Shown: positions 36,994-46,481 of the stretch, piece by piece
How the letters are laid out: every line of letters begins with the position of its first letter
How positions within the stretch are numbered: position 1 is the stretch's first letter
Assembly: GCA_019359615.1 (NCBI GenBank)
Contig: JAHHHA010000003.1
Coordinates: forward strand, 124,001-188,000
DNA from: Cyanosarcina radialis HA8281-LM2
GTDB lineage: Bacteria > Cyanobacteriota > Cyanobacteriia > Cyanobacteriales > CCAP-1448
DNA: 64,000 nucleotides
Direction: 5' to 3'
The notes under the pieces: generated by a model
The model's input: the letters and a program-made list of their open reading frames with translations, nothing else
Told to the model about the DNA's origin: nothing
The model's database searches: none
Position numbers and translations under genes: made by a program

Positions 36994-37770
36994 GTGTCAG
37001 AAACACCGCTAGAGCTAGTGCGAATTGTCCTAGTAGAACCCGCTGGCGCTCTCAACGTGGGTTCTGTGGCTAGGGTAATGAAAAATATGGGGTTAAGCCA
37101 TCTGGTGCTAGTGAATCCCCAGTGCGATCGCCTCAGCGAGGAAGCTACCAAAATGGCGGTCCATGCCAGTAATATTCTAGAAACTGCCGAGGTGGTGGCA
37201 ACTTTACCAGAAGCGTTAATTGGCTGTCAAAGAGCGATCGCCACTACTGCTAGAGAACGCACCCTTCCTACAGCTTTAGAAACTCCCAGAACCGCCTTGC
37301 CTTGGCTGCTAGAGGAATCAGTGCGATCGGCGGTGATTTTCGGTCCTGAAGATCGGGGACTGAGCAATATGGAATTAAACTACGCTCGGCGTTTTGTCAA
37401 GATTCCCGTCAATCCAGAATACTCTTCTTTAAACTTGGCTCAATCGGTGGCGATTTGCTGCTACGAACTTTATCAAGCCACTATTGACTCTTCCAGACGT
37501 AGCAGTGCTACGTCTCTACAGTCTTCCCCTTTCCCCCTCTCCCCCTCTCCCTCTCCCTTAGACGTAATGGAAGCCTACTACCAGCAGATGGAAGAGGTGT
37601 TATTAAAGATTGGCTACCTCCATCCTCACACGGCTGCGAGTCGAATGGAAAAACTGCGGCGTTTGTTTAACCGCGCTAATCCTTCTGACGCTGAAGTTGC
37701 CATGCTGCGAGGAATTTTTCGCCAAATGTCATGGGGATGGGAAAATTTACCTCGATCTTCCTCCGAATAA
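36994..37770 (+). CDS. trmJ: TrmJ-like tRNA/rRNA 2'-O-methyltransferase (SPOUT family)
   Basis: 258 residues from a GTG start. The SPOUT/TrmH fold is seen in VRIVLVEPAGALNVGSVARVMKNMGL, the motif FGPEDRGLSN and the knot PVNPEYSSLNLAQSVAICCYEL. A TrmJ-type C-terminal extension follows. It methylates tRNA (position 32 in TrmJ). A 21-bp perfect palindrome plus a pyrimidine-rich run (37495-37560) encode a Ser/Pro-rich insert between the SPOUT domain and the C-terminal part, without breaking the frame. The split between TrmJ and LasT-type is not certain. Confidence 0.9.
   Translation: MSETPLELVRIVLVEPAGALNVGSVARVMKNMGLSHLVLVNPQCDRLSEEATKMAVHASNILETAEVVATLPEALIGCQRAIATTARERTLPTALETPRTALPWLLEESVRSAVIFGPEDRGLSNMELNYARRFVKIPVNPEYSSLNLAQSVAICCYELYQATIDSSRRSSATSLQSSPFPLSPSPSPLDVMEAYYQQMEEVLLKIGYLHPHTAASRMEKLRRLFNRANPSDAEVAMLRGIFRQMSWGWENLPRSSSE
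37495..37515. repeat. GTAGAGACG-family palindrome inside trmJ
   Basis: AGACGTAGCA-G-TGCTACGTCT is a perfect palindrome with a single central base, identical to bases inside the intergenic copy at 20002-20030. It lies in frame in a linker of the methyltransferase. Confidence 0.9.
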
Positions 37771-38101
37771 CTAGACCAAAACCCCAGGTTGTGATATGTT
37801 GTCCCAGTAATTGCTCGATTGGTAAATAGCAACTATAGGTATAAATCGATATCTTGCTTTGCTAGTTAACGAAGAAGAAAATCTACTGCTTTAGGAAGTT
37901 ATACAGTTAAGAATTTTTGGTTAAATGTATCGTTTTTTGAAGTAGAGATGTGCCAGAAAATTTTTATAGATGTTTCTACACTAAATGATGAAAAATCGCG
38001 CTATCTTTTTGAAAAGCGGTTGAAGCTAAAAAATTAGATTTGCCTGCTAGCTCGCGATCGCCTCGATCGTCAATCCTTAAGGTTGTTGCACCGATTAAAA
38101 G
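37771..38101. other. Intergenic region trmJ - beta-lactamase-like gene
   Basis: About 330 bp, fairly AT-rich in the middle. It holds a diverged GTAGAGATG-type hairpin half near 37942. No RNA gene or ORF that I can support. Confidence 0.4.
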
Positions 38102-39382
38102 ATGCCACGTTCTCGCAACTCTTCCCCACCTCCTACTCGCCTCCAGTCTCGCCAGCAAACCCGGCAGAGAAAATTTGAAGAAGCTAAAAAGCCCAAACGT
38201 CCTCGCCCTTTGGAAGCTGGCAGTCGCGAGGCGATGGAAAAACTCTATCGCACGGTAGGTGCAAAACCTCAGCCGATCGCTCCTGCTAGGGAAGATTTGA
38301 AAGCGAACAGCGTCAAATTAACTAAAAAAAGAAGCCACCAACCGCGTCGAGTTACTAAAGTGGCTCCCTTGCCGCCTAAGAAAAAAGTCATCCGCAAGCG
38401 ATCGCCTTCGGTGTTGGTATATGCTATGCGACTGGCGATCTTGGGTGTAGGACTAGGTGCGATCGCGGGGACGGTGCTATCAACCTTGAATCCGACCAAA
38501 GGACTCCACGCCAAGAAAGGGGCAGCTTCGATCGCAGAAGTTCAGCCAGGGGTTAAAAAAGCCCAAGCCTCTTTACCCGTAGGAGAAGAAATTTTGCCCC
38601 TTAAAGCTCAAATTAAAGCTTTAGTCGCCAAAAATCCCAAGTTGCAACCAGGAGCGTTTTTCGTCGATCTAGATACAGGCAACTACGTCGATTGGGAAGG
38701 ATCTACCGCCTTTTCGGCTGCTAGTACGATCAAATTTCCCATCTTGGTGGCTTTCTTCCAAGATCTCGATGCCAAAAAAATCCGTTTAGATGAAAAATTA
38801 ACACTGACCAAAGATGTTATCGGTAGCGGTTCTGGGACGATGCAGTACCAAAAAATCGGGACTCAATTTACCACCCTAGAAACGATAACTAAGACGATCG
38901 CGATCAGCGATAACACCGCTACGAATATGATAATTAAACGTTTGGGCGGAATCGAAAAGCTAAATCAGCGATTTCAAGGTTGGGGCTTGAGAGTAACCAC
39001 CATCCGCAACCCGCTGCCAGATTTAGAAGGGACAAACACCACCAGCCCTAAAGACTTGGCAACTTTAATGGCTATGGTCGATCGCGGCGAATTAATGTCG
39101 TTGAGATCGCGCGATCGCTTGTTAGAAATCATGCGTCAGACGGTAACTAATACCCTACTGACACCGGGCTTAGGCAAAGGTGCCACCATTGCCCATAAGA
39201 CAGGAGATATCGGCTCGCTGGTAGGAGATATTGGCTTAATCGATATGCCCAGCGGCAAGCGTTACATTGCTAGCGTAATGGTGAAAAGAAAGCACAACGA
39301 TCGCAACGCCCAAGAACTCATTCGCCAGATGTCTCGGATTACTTATCAATACTTCAGCCAAAAAGAAGTCAGAACTCCTTAA
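38102..39382 (+). CDS. Class A beta-lactamase-fold serine hydrolase, membrane-anchored
   Basis: 426 residues. About 100 basic, proline-rich cytoplasmic residues, one membrane helix (about 103-127), then a periplasmic beta-lactamase fold. The catalytic set is complete: S208-TI-K211 (SxxK), S269-D-N271 (SDN) and K366-T-G368 (KTG), plus a possible omega-loop acidic residue (PDLEGTN). Such proteins in cyanobacteria may be true beta-lactamases or peptidoglycan enzymes. The long basic N terminus is unlike secreted lactamases and could tether it to a cytoplasmic partner. Confidence 0.88.
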   Translation: MPRSRNSSPPPTRLQSRQQTRQRKFEEAKKPKRPRPLEAGSREAMEKLYRTVGAKPQPIAPAREDLKANSVKLTKKRSHQPRRVTKVAPLPPKKKVIRKRSPSVLVYAMRLAILGVGLGAIAGTVLSTLNPTKGLHAKKGAASIAEVQPGVKKAQASLPVGEEILPLKAQIKALVAKNPKLQPGAFFVDLDTGNYVDWEGSTAFSAASTIKFPILVAFFQDLDAKKIRLDEKLTLTKDVIGSGSGTMQYQKIGTQFTTLETITKTIAISDNTATNMIIKRLGGIEKLNQRFQGWGLRVTTIRNPLPDLEGTNTTSPKDLATLMAMVDRGELMSLRSRDRLLEIMRQTVTNTLLTPGLGKGATIAHKTGDIGSLVGDIGLIDMPSGKRYIASVMVKRKHNDRNAQELIRQMSRITYQYFSQKEVRTP

Positions 39383-39585
39383 AAAGAAGTTCAGAAATAG
39401 GGCCGTTGGCGTAGAAAGCATATGTTACTTGACGTTTTTCTAAGAGAAACTAATTCAGTCTAACGTTCGCGCTCACCGGGCGCAGATAACCTTTGCAACT
39501 CAAGCAACCATATCATCACGTTCCGGTGCACCGCGATTGTTATGCCGCGATCTCTACTCAATTTAATCCAGAGTCGATATCAAAA

Positions 39586-40221
39586 ATGGTTTTTTTTCAC
39601 GAGCAATTACACCGAACGCCAACTTTAATGGCGAAACTGAAAGATTTCCCAGTGACGATATGCGGTGCTGGAGCATTAGGGGCAAATATCACCGAAAATC
39701 TGGCGCGTTCAGGGTTTGGTAAATTAAAGGTTATCGATCGCGATCGCATTGAAGAACGCAATCTTTCTACTCAACCCTACTATCGATCGGAAATTGGAGC
39801 TTACAAAGCTAAGATATTGGCTAATAATCTCTATCGTGCTTTAGCCGTAGCCATAGACGGACAGACTAAAGAACTTATGCCAGAAAACGCCGATCGATTG
39901 CTTGGCGGTAGCGCCTTAATTATAGACACTTTTGATAATAGCGCTGCTAGAGGTGCTGTCAAAGATTATTGTGCTAGCACCCAAATTCATTGTTTGCACG
40001 TCGGACTCGGGGGCGATTATGCTGAGGTAATTTGGAACGAGATTTATCGTGTCCCTTCACCAGTTAACGATGATATCTGCGACTACCCTTTAGCTAGGAA
40101 TTTAGTTATGTTAGCTGTAGCTGTGGCTGGTGAAGCGATCGTCAAATTTATCGCTACAGGAGAACGGCAAAGTTTCACTCTCACTCTGGGAGATTTTGCG
40201 ATTCAACCGTTTGCGGCGTAG
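39586..40221 (+). CDS. ThiF/E1-like adenylyltransferase family protein
   Basis: About 211 residues from the ATG at 39586; a TTG at 39493 would add 31. It has the E1 nucleotide site ICGAGALGANITENLARSGFGKLKVIDRDRIEERNLSTQPY (glycine loop, Asp, Arg, Asn) and a second block IIDTFDNSAARG. It has no C-terminal CxxC zinc clamps and no obvious active-site cysteine loop like MoeB or ThiF. No ubiquitin-like or JAB gene is adjacent. E1-like proteins adenylate the C terminus of a carrier protein; the partner here is unknown. It converges with mysC. Confidence 0.85.
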   Translation: MVFFHEQLHRTPTLMAKLKDFPVTICGAGALGANITENLARSGFGKLKVIDRDRIEERNLSTQPYYRSEIGAYKAKILANNLYRALAVAIDGQTKELMPENADRLLGGSALIIDTFDNSAARGAVKDYCASTQIHCLHVGLGGDYAEVIWNEIYRVPSPVNDDICDYPLARNLVMLAVAVAGEAIVKFIATGERQSFTLTLGDFAIQPFAA

Positions 40222-40276
40222 GTTGGGTTGAGCTTGCGAAACCCAACAAACCCAACCAAAATGCCTATGTTTTAAA

Positions 40277-41746
40277 TTAATCAATCAGTTCGCCAATGTT
40301 AAAGTCAATTCTAATCCAGCCCCGAAGTTTTCGTAAGCTGTCAAGAATTTCCAGGGGAATTTGCCAGTGATGTACCATCAAAAATGGCAGAGGATCGTCG
40401 ATCGCAAAAATGGCTTCTTTGCCATGCCAAATCTGACTCATCCATTGTTGTAATTGCTTTAGCGATCGCACTTCATTGAGCCGCCAAAGTTCGTGATAAA
40501 GCCAATAGGTGGGCTTACTATTAGCTAATGGTTGAATCGCCTCCGGTGGTGCTTCTGGGTTGAGATAAGCAGCGGCTACGCCGGGATGGTTGTAGAACAT
40601 GGTAATTGCCGAGTGCGTTCGAGGATTGCATTCGATCGCATAAACCGTTCCATCTTCAGCTTGAATTAGATCGAACGAGGCTTGCCCAGTACCAGGAATA
40701 ACGGATAAAAACCGATCTACCCAGGCTTTAATTTCCGGTTTGTCAACCCGTTCGTAATTGACCTGAAACGCCGATGATTCGCAGCAGCAATATAAAGTCG
40801 ATTTGCCATTACGCACTGTACTATGAGTGCAATATTCCTGTCCTGAAATAAACTCTTGCATAATCCAGGGCTTGCTTTCGCTAATGGGCAAACTATTGAC
40901 AAAAGTTGCTGTAGCTTCTGGAGAGTCGCAGGGTAATTTAGTTAAGTTCAAACGATGCTTGGCATCGTAAGGAATGCTCTTAAGAATGTATTTGTGTTGT
41001 TCGTTAGAGAAATCGAAGTTTAAAACTTGTTCTGGTGAGGTAATTCGGAAAGATTTAGGCACGGATAAAGAGAGCGATCGCGCTTTCTCTGCAAAGGCAA
41101 ACTTATCATCTAGCATGGCGATCGTTTCTGCATCGAAGTGACAAACTTCGCAGTAATCGGCCAGGGGATGTTTAGCCATGCCGTCACTCGATTTTGGATT
41201 TTGGATTTTGGATTTTGGATTGGCTTCGCCGTTTGCTCGGTCATAATAAATGGTGGCGAAGATGGCCACTGGAATGAAGAGATCGATTTTTTCTTTACGC
41301 GCGATCGACTGTAAAGTTTCAATGTAACCTGGCAAATCTTTTGCCGGATCGGGCACGGTATAAAACGCCGCGACTGCATTCGAGTATTGATTGCCGCTGT
41401 GCCAGAACTTTTCGGTATCGATTAAAATCGCGCGATGTCCGGCCGCATGGAAGGAACGAGCTAGTTGCAGTGCTTTGGTCATTCTGCCACCAGCAATTAA
41501 GATGTTTTTTTGAGGGTTGGCTATAGGAATAGTCGATCGCCTAAATGGCCTGCGCATCCAACTCCACAGTAATGATAGGAATACGACTGCCAGATTGAAA
41601 GGAAATGCGATCGCTAATAAAGCTAGCGTACCTAAATTTTGGAGGATCGCCAAAATTGACGTTTCGATCTTTCGAGGTGCTTCTGGGAGGGTATCGATCG
41701 AAGATTCGATCGAGAAAGATTTTGGGAGCAGAGTATTTGTCGGCAT
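40277..41746 (-). CDS. mysC: MysC: ATP-grasp ligase, 4-deoxygadusol to mycosporine-glycine
   Basis: 489 residues from the ATG at 41746. MysC joins glycine to 4-deoxygadusol. An N-terminal hydrophobic stretch (about 29-58, LGTLALLAIAFPFNLAVVFLSLL) precedes the ATP-grasp core. Core marks are ILIAGGRMTKALQLARSFHAAGH, LDDKFAFAEKA, YVILKSIPYDA-like and AIECNPRTHSA. A heptamer array at 41190-41217 encodes an in-frame insert (PKSKIQNPKS) before ADYCEVCHFD. Third gene of a mysA-B-C cluster; the spacer to mysB also carries repeats. Function is from known MAA clusters. Confidence 0.93.
   Translation of the reverse strand: MPTNTLLPKSFSIESSIDTLPEAPRKIETSILAILQNLGTLALLAIAFPFNLAVVFLSLLWSWMRRPFRRSTIPIANPQKNILIAGGRMTKALQLARSFHAAGHRAILIDTEKFWHSGNQYSNAVAAFYTVPDPAKDLPGYIETLQSIARKEKIDLFIPVAIFATIYYDRANGEANPKSKIQNPKSSDGMAKHPLADYCEVCHFDAETIAMLDDKFAFAEKARSLSLSVPKSFRITSPEQVLNFDFSNEQHKYILKSIPYDAKHRLNLTKLPCDSPEATATFVNSLPISESKPWIMQEFISGQEYCTHSTVRNGKSTLYCCCESSAFQVNYERVDKPEIKAWVDRFLSVIPGTGQASFDLIQAEDGTVYAIECNPRTHSAITMFYNHPGVAAAYLNPEAPPEAIQPLANSKPTYWLYHELWRLNEVRSLKQLQQWMSQIWHGKEAIFAIDDPLPFLMVHHWQIPLEILDSLRKLRGWIRIDFNIGELID
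41190..41217. repeat. GATTTTG heptamer array inside mysC
   Basis: Four exact tandem copies of GATTTTG inside the mysC reading frame. They give a Pro/Lys/Ser/Gln-rich loop in the protein. This is a typical intergenic repeat in filamentous cyanobacteria. Confidence 0.9.
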
Positions 41747-41929
41747 TGGGATTTGTAGTAGAGATATAGTAAACCTCTGGCAACAATCCAAATTTTGGAT
41801 GTATAACGCAGATAAACAGCAGATAAACCTTGTCCTGAGTCCTTCGCTTCGCTCAAGGATAAACTCCGCGAAGGAGCAGATAAACGCAGATGAATTTGGT
41901 GAGTTATCGGCTGATGCCAAAGGTTTAAT

Positions 41930-41979
41930 AATTCGCAATTGGCATAAATTGCGAATTGCGAATTGCGAATTGCGAATTG
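41930..41979. repeat. GAATTGC heptamer array downstream of mysB
   Basis: About five tandem GAATTGC units run directly into the mysB stop codon. The 41747-41979 spacer also includes an imperfect GAGTCCTTCG/CAAGGA inverted repeat. Confidence 0.85.
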
Positions 41980-42825
41980 CTAGACCCGTCGAATCAGAGT
42001 GAGTCCGTCGCGAATAGGTAACAGAACTTGCTCCGTTTTCGGATCGTCTGCAACTACTTGATTGAAATGTGCGATCGCTTTAGCAGTGTCCGATCGTTCG
42101 GATTCTGCTAAGTAAACTTCCCCCTGAAATAGGGTATTGTCGGCGCAGATATAGCCGTTGGGTGCTAGTAAGTCGCTACCTATCAATTTGCGGTAATACT
42201 CAACGTATTCCCGCTTGGCAGCATCGATAAAGACAAAATCGAAAGATGCTTTATTGGCAGCTAACCGATCTAACGTTTCTAGGGCTGGGGCTAACTCGAT
42301 TCCGATTTTGCGGCCGTGAGGCGATCGATCGAATAGGCTTTGAGCAAATTTAGCGGCATAAGGATCGACCTCGCAGGCTACCAGACAGCCATCGTCTGGT
42401 AAGGCTTCTGCCATGGCCAGGGCTGAATAACCCGTAAACATCCCGATGTCTAAAACCCGGCTGGCACGAGTCATCCGCACGAACATTTTTAGCGTTTGCC
42501 CTTCTATGTGCCCGGTGAGCATTTCCTGCTCTAACTCTTCCACGGTTTCACCCCCAGCAAATTTTGCCTGCCAGGGTTCGTGCTGGGTTTTTTGGGCGAT
42601 TTCTGTCAGTTCGGGCGATTCGGGAGTAGTCGATCGCTCTAAGTAGCCATCCAACCCCGCCATCAGGAGCAACGCTTTTTGCAAATGTATCCCCAGATCG
42701 TCAGGCACATCTGGCATTTCTGTTAACAAAGCGATCGCGGTTTCCAGATGCTCGACAGCAATTCCCACCGGAGTCACGGGACGAGGTGGATTGACCATAG
42801 TTGATTCCATCGTCATTGGGTTCAT
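41980..42825 (-). CDS. mysB: MysB: O-methyltransferase forming 4-deoxygadusol
   Basis: 281 residues from the ATG at 42825, which overlaps the mysA stop by 4 bp (ATGA). MysB methylates the mysA product. It is a class I SAM enzyme: [18 protein letters not shown] (SAM loop), [31 protein letters not shown] and [10 protein letters not shown]. These match catechol-type O-methyltransferases and the known MysB family. The overlap implies coupled translation with mysA. Confidence 0.95.
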   Translation of the reverse strand: MNPMTMESTMVNPPRPVTPVGIAVEHLETAIALLTEMPDVPDDLGIHLQKALLLMAGLDGYLERSTTPESPELTEIAQKTQHEPWQAKFAGGETVEELEQEMLTGHIEGQTLKMFVRMTRASRVLDIGMFTGYSALAMAEALPDDGCLVACEVDPYAAKFAQSLFDRSPHGRKIGIELAPALETLDRLAANKASFDFVFIDAAKREYVEYYRKLIGSDLLAPNGYICADNTLFQGEVYLAESERSDTAKAIAHFNQVVADDPKTEQVLLPIRDGLTLIRRV

Positions 42826-44072
42826 GCTTTGCCTCCTACCAATGCTGGGACTGCCTCGACCATAGCTTTTTCTTCCACGTAGGCATCGATGCCAGCACCC
42901 GCACGCCGATAGCCCGCACACAGGTCTTTATGGTCGTAGAGCGCCGCTTCTAGCTCTTCGCGGGTCAAGTCGTTAATAAAGTGGCAAACGCCGATGGGAC
43001 GGGGAACGGCGGCTCGCAACAGCCCGTCTCGCGTTAAGACGATCGATTGCGTGGCTTTCCAGAGGAGTTCGATATCCAAGCTGGGATGATCCAGGGCTAA
43101 CCCCAGCCGACTCATCAAACCCAAAATGCGATCGCGCTCTGCGATGGTGATATATCCCCGTCGTGCCGCTAGGGTGGCAGAAAGTGCCATATCGATATTG
43201 ACCGCATGACCGTGCAACAAAGGCGGTTCGGGGGTTAGTTCCAGCGTTGGACTCCAGGTATGACCGTAGGCAATGACGCGATCGAGCATTAACTCGTGCA
43301 GGTTGGGGGTTTCCAACTCTAGCATGGTGGCGATCGCTTCATAGTTGATTTGATGTCCGATCTGTTGCCAGCGGGCATCGTCAGGGTCGTAGCCAAAATG
43401 TCCGTACAACAAGCCTTCGCCGTAGCGATCGAGCAGGTCGAACACTCGATCGTTAGATACGACCGCGATCTTCACCAGTTCTGCCATGCCATTGCGAATT
43501 TGAGCGACTGGCAGGGTGCGCAAAAATGAAAAGTCGAGGAAAGTAACTTTAGGGGCGTGATATGCACCCAAGCGATTTTTGAGTTTGCCGTGATTCACGG
43601 CCACTTTAATGGCAATTCCGGCATCAATTAATCCAATTAATGTCGTCGGGATGCGGATGTAATTGGTACTGCGACGATAAGACGCACAGGCAAATCCGGT
43701 GACATCTGAAACCAAACCGCCCCCAATTACCAGTACGGGTTCTTTGCGAAGCAAGTTAAACCGACAAAATGCATCGATAATTGTTTCAAAAGTGGCGATC
43801 GTCTTATCGGGTTCTTCGATCGTCACGGGAAAGACAGTTAATTGAATCCCATAATACTGAAAGTATTGTTGCAACTGAGATCCATAGAGTCGATAAACGG
43901 TATTATCGACAATTGCCAGACAACGTTTGAGCGTCGTGTAATGACTTGCTAAATCTGGTTTGCGAATATCGAAAATTCGATCGACTAGTTGAAAGTCAAA
44001 TTCGATTTTTTCATAACCTTCAACTCGAAAACTAGTTGCCGCTGTAGATAGTTGTGCTTGAATGTTGCTCAT
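42822..44072 (-). CDS. mysA: MysA: 2-demethyl-4-deoxygadusol synthase (DDGS)
   Basis: 416 residues, a sedoheptulose-7-phosphate cyclase of the dehydroquinate-synthase-like family. The NAD block is [37 protein letters not shown]. Later motifs include [10 protein letters not shown] and [12 protein letters not shown] with the zinc-site histidine, and the second [11 protein letters not shown]. It makes the ring core of mycosporines from sedoheptulose-7-phosphate. First gene of the cluster, immediately followed by mysB and then mysC. Confidence 0.96.
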   Translation of the reverse strand: MSNIQAQLSTAATSFRVEGYEKIEFDFQLVDRIFDIRKPDLASHYTTLKRCLAIVDNTVYRLYGSQLQQYFQYYGIQLTVFPVTIEEPDKTIATFETIIDAFCRFNLLRKEPVLVIGGGLVSDVTGFACASYRRSTNYIRIPTTLIGLIDAGIAIKVAVNHGKLKNRLGAYHAPKVTFLDFSFLRTLPVAQIRNGMAELVKIAVVSNDRVFDLLDRYGEGLLYGHFGYDPDDARWQQIGHQINYEAIATMLELETPNLHELMLDRVIAYGHTWSPTLELTPEPPLLHGHAVNIDMALSATLAARRGYITIAERDRILGLMSRLGLALDHPSLDIELLWKATQSIVLTRDGLLRAAVPRPIGVCHFINDLTREELEAALYDHKDLCAGYRRAGAGIDAYVEEKAMVEAVPALVGGKA

Positions 44073-44817
44073 GGTTTCTATTAGTAAAAAACGTTCGATC
44101 GGGTGTCATGTCACGACAAACTGTGGCAGCTAAGCAGTGACTCTTAGAACGCAAGCGAAACTGCTACAGCCGTCATGCTGCAAAAGACTATCTCAAAGCA
44201 AAACTAACCCTGAAATTAGGGTCATTTCAAAGTGCTGCTTTAGTCGCTTTAACCTTCAGCAGAATTTACCACTTGCTAAACTCTCTATAGCAAATGGATA
44301 CTTTAGATAGAGGTAAGGAAAAACCTTTATTGTAGGGACGCAGCAACGTCTCTACTGGTAATAATTGGAGTTAGGAACGAACGAGCCAATCTGATGCCAA
44401 AAATCGGAAGCAGATAAAAACTTGAATCCGAATTGACTTGGCGAACTCCCAGTAGGTAATAATTCCAAAGATACCTTTGATTTGAATCATTGTGGAGCAA
44501 CACCAAAAACTTAGAGTAGTCTAGTCAGACTTAACGCGCCTATATCACTACTGAGAGGAAGAGAAAGAATCTATCTATCGGTAGAGAAAAGGTGGTTTTA
44601 TCGACCCCACTTACTTACAGTGTTTTGCATACAAATGTAGTACAGCTTTCTCATACCATTTTGCTAAATACCTGCTACACACGAATTACCTGTAGGGGCG
44701 CAAAGCATTGCGGAGGTTGCGGTTCCGTCGTCGCACGGCGGAACTCCAGCAACCGTCCCCTATCCAGGATGTGTTGCAACAAAAAAGCAAAATGGTATCA
44801 GTAGTTTTCTTGGCCCT
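44073..44817. other. Region upstream of mysA
   Basis: About 745 bp with no convincing gene. It contains the mysA promoter and leader region, a GTAGGGACG-type hairpin at 44332-44355, and a GGCGGAACTCC repeat near 44720-44760. A 70-codon frame at 44592-44804 has no family features. UV-responsive control elements might lie here but I cannot point to one. Confidence 0.4.
44332..44355. repeat. GTAGGGACG-type hairpin upstream of mysA
   Basis: GTAGGGACGCAG and CAACGTCTCTAC are a diverged member of the GTAGAGACG palindrome family. Confidence 0.6.
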
Positions 44818-45411
44818 CTAATTGCTGCGCCATCGCTTCGCCACCCTCAGCATCATTGCTAAAACTAACAAAATGACAAAGGGAGAATATAAAAATGGTG
44901 ATTTGCTCAGCTTAAAGCTGTATTCCAACAGCAAACCTGCCCAGAGAAAGTACATTCCCGTCGTATGTAATATCTGCCAGCGACGTTTTCCCAACCAGTT
45001 AGCAGGGCGCGGGAAAGAGGTAACGGTCATAGCAATTAAAATGATGTAGCCCAAAGTACCTAAAGGTTCGATTTGAGGCGCTGTGCCAGCAGTGGCGAAC
45101 CACAAACCCAAAAGCGCGATCGCATGATAGCTATGAGATACTGCCATCGATATTCCCAAATAGCGACGATTTTTTAGCAGCCAGACCGAGAAAGATGACG
45201 ATCGAAGTTGATGGAGTGAAGAAGCAATAAAAGCACTCAAAAACAGCAGGCATGAAGTGCGACCTGTAGTTCTAATTGCTATTCGCATTCCCTGTTCGTT
45301 AATGCCGTTTACAATCCAAATAGTGCTGACTATGATGCCGATCGCTATTGCTGTCAAACCGACTATCTGCCATTTTTGTAAGTAGAACTTAGTGCTGTTT
45401 GAAGATTGCAT
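44818..45411 (-). CDS. Ferric-reductase-like transmembrane protein
   Basis: 197 residues from the ATG at 45411, with about six helices. It has the FRD pattern: SAFIASSLHQL, SHSYHAIALLGLWF, LGTLGYIILIAMTVTSF, and LGKRRWQILHTTGMYFLWAG with paired histidines that would bind heme. This resembles MsrQ/ferric reductase membrane domains without the FAD/NAD module. A role in electron delivery across the membrane is inferred. It follows the mys genes on the same strand but with a large gap. Confidence 0.85.
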   Translation of the reverse strand: MQSSNSTKFYLQKWQIVGLTAIAIGIIVSTIWIVNGINEQGMRIAIRTTGRTSCLLFLSAFIASSLHQLRSSSFSVWLLKNRRYLGISMAVSHSYHAIALLGLWFATAGTAPQIEPLGTLGYIILIAMTVTSFPRPANWLGKRRWQILHTTGMYFLWAGLLLEYSFKLSKSPFLYSPFVILLVLAMMLRVAKRWRSN

Positions 45412-45511
45412 TTCTAAATTGATAACTTGTCGATCGCTACTCAATTTAGCTGCATATATTTAATCTTGTCTTGCCCGATCTTCCGAAAAATGTCCTAATC
45501 TTCGACTAATT

Positions 45512-46366
45512 TTAGAGTTTATCTCTATATGCCTTCGGGGTCGTTTGAGCGTGTTGGCGAAATACTCTAGTAAAATGGCTTTGACTTTCAAAGCCGACTT
45601 CTTGGCAAATTTCTATTAGTGTCAACTCCTGCTTTAATAATAACTGCTTGGCTCTTTCAATGCGGCATTTCATGACGTACTGATGCGGTGTAATTCCAGT
45701 AGATTGTTTGAACGAACTGGCAAAGTAATGAGGACTCATTTGGACGGCACTACTAATCTGGGCCAGAGTTAATTTTTGCTCTAAATGCTCGTTAATGTAG
45801 GAAATTACTCGTTTGAGTTTATATTTGGGCAAACCGCTGCGATCGCTTTTAATCTCTGGCACGGCAGCACAATATCGTCTTAATAAATGCGCCGATAGGG
45901 CTGTGGCCATCGACTCGGCATAAAGCCGACTATCTGCGTCTCCCGCTTCTAATTCTGCCTTCAATGCCAGTCCCATCTGTTGAATGAAGCGATCGCCGAT
46001 CTGCCACTGCGGGACTAACTCAATTCCATTTACATCTCGATATTCAGAGGCTACCCGCACGAGACTGGCAGGTTCTAGGAACAGTTCGATGAGAGGAACT
46101 TCGCGATCGATTTGGGTTCTGGGAAAAGGTTGGGTAGCGGGAATAATGGCAATGTCACCTTTAGCGTAATCTATCTGCCGCCAATAGCCGTTTAGCATAT
46201 AGCTGGCTCGAAAATCATCGAGAGCAATAACGATAAAATGCCGACCCAAATCGGTTTCTGGAGTTTCGTCAATTGGTTCTATTTCATAGAGGAGGTTTAA
46301 ACTATCCCATCCGGCCTCGAAGCTAGAGAGCAGATGTAGGTGTTGGGGAGGTTCGCTATTAGCCAT
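45512..46366 (-). CDS. AraC-family transcriptional regulator
   Basis: 284 residues from the ATG at 46366 (MANSEPPQHL). The N-terminal about 180 residues form a cupin-like sensor part. The C terminus has two HTH motifs: KLTLAQISSAVQMSPHYFASSFKQSTGITPHQYVMKCRI and LTLIEICQEVGFESQSHFTRVFRQHAQTTPKAYRD, with the classic AraC/XylS second-helix region. An in-frame start 150 bp upstream would add residues not found in the family core. The target genes are not known. Confidence 0.93.
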   Translation of the reverse strand: MANSEPPQHLHLLSSFEAGWDSLNLLYEIEPIDETPETDLGRHFIVIALDDFRASYMLNGYWRQIDYAKGDIAIIPATQPFPRTQIDREVPLIELFLEPASLVRVASEYRDVNGIELVPQWQIGDRFIQQMGLALKAELEAGDADSRLYAESMATALSAHLLRRYCAAVPEIKSDRSGLPKYKLKRVISYINEHLEQKLTLAQISSAVQMSPHYFASSFKQSTGITPHQYVMKCRIERAKQLLLKQELTLIEICQEVGFESQSHFTRVFRQHAQTTPKAYRDKL

Positions 46367-46481
46367 TGGTTTTTGGCAGACTGCATAAATCGATCGAGTC
46401 AACCCTATATGTAAATGAAAGAGTCCGAAATAGGGTTTGAGTTGATTTGGGGCGATTGCTAGTAACATAGCGATCGCTTTT

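Noticed and set aside
44592-44804. 70-codon frame upstream of mysA
   Set aside because: Repeat-derived, with no recognisable pattern.
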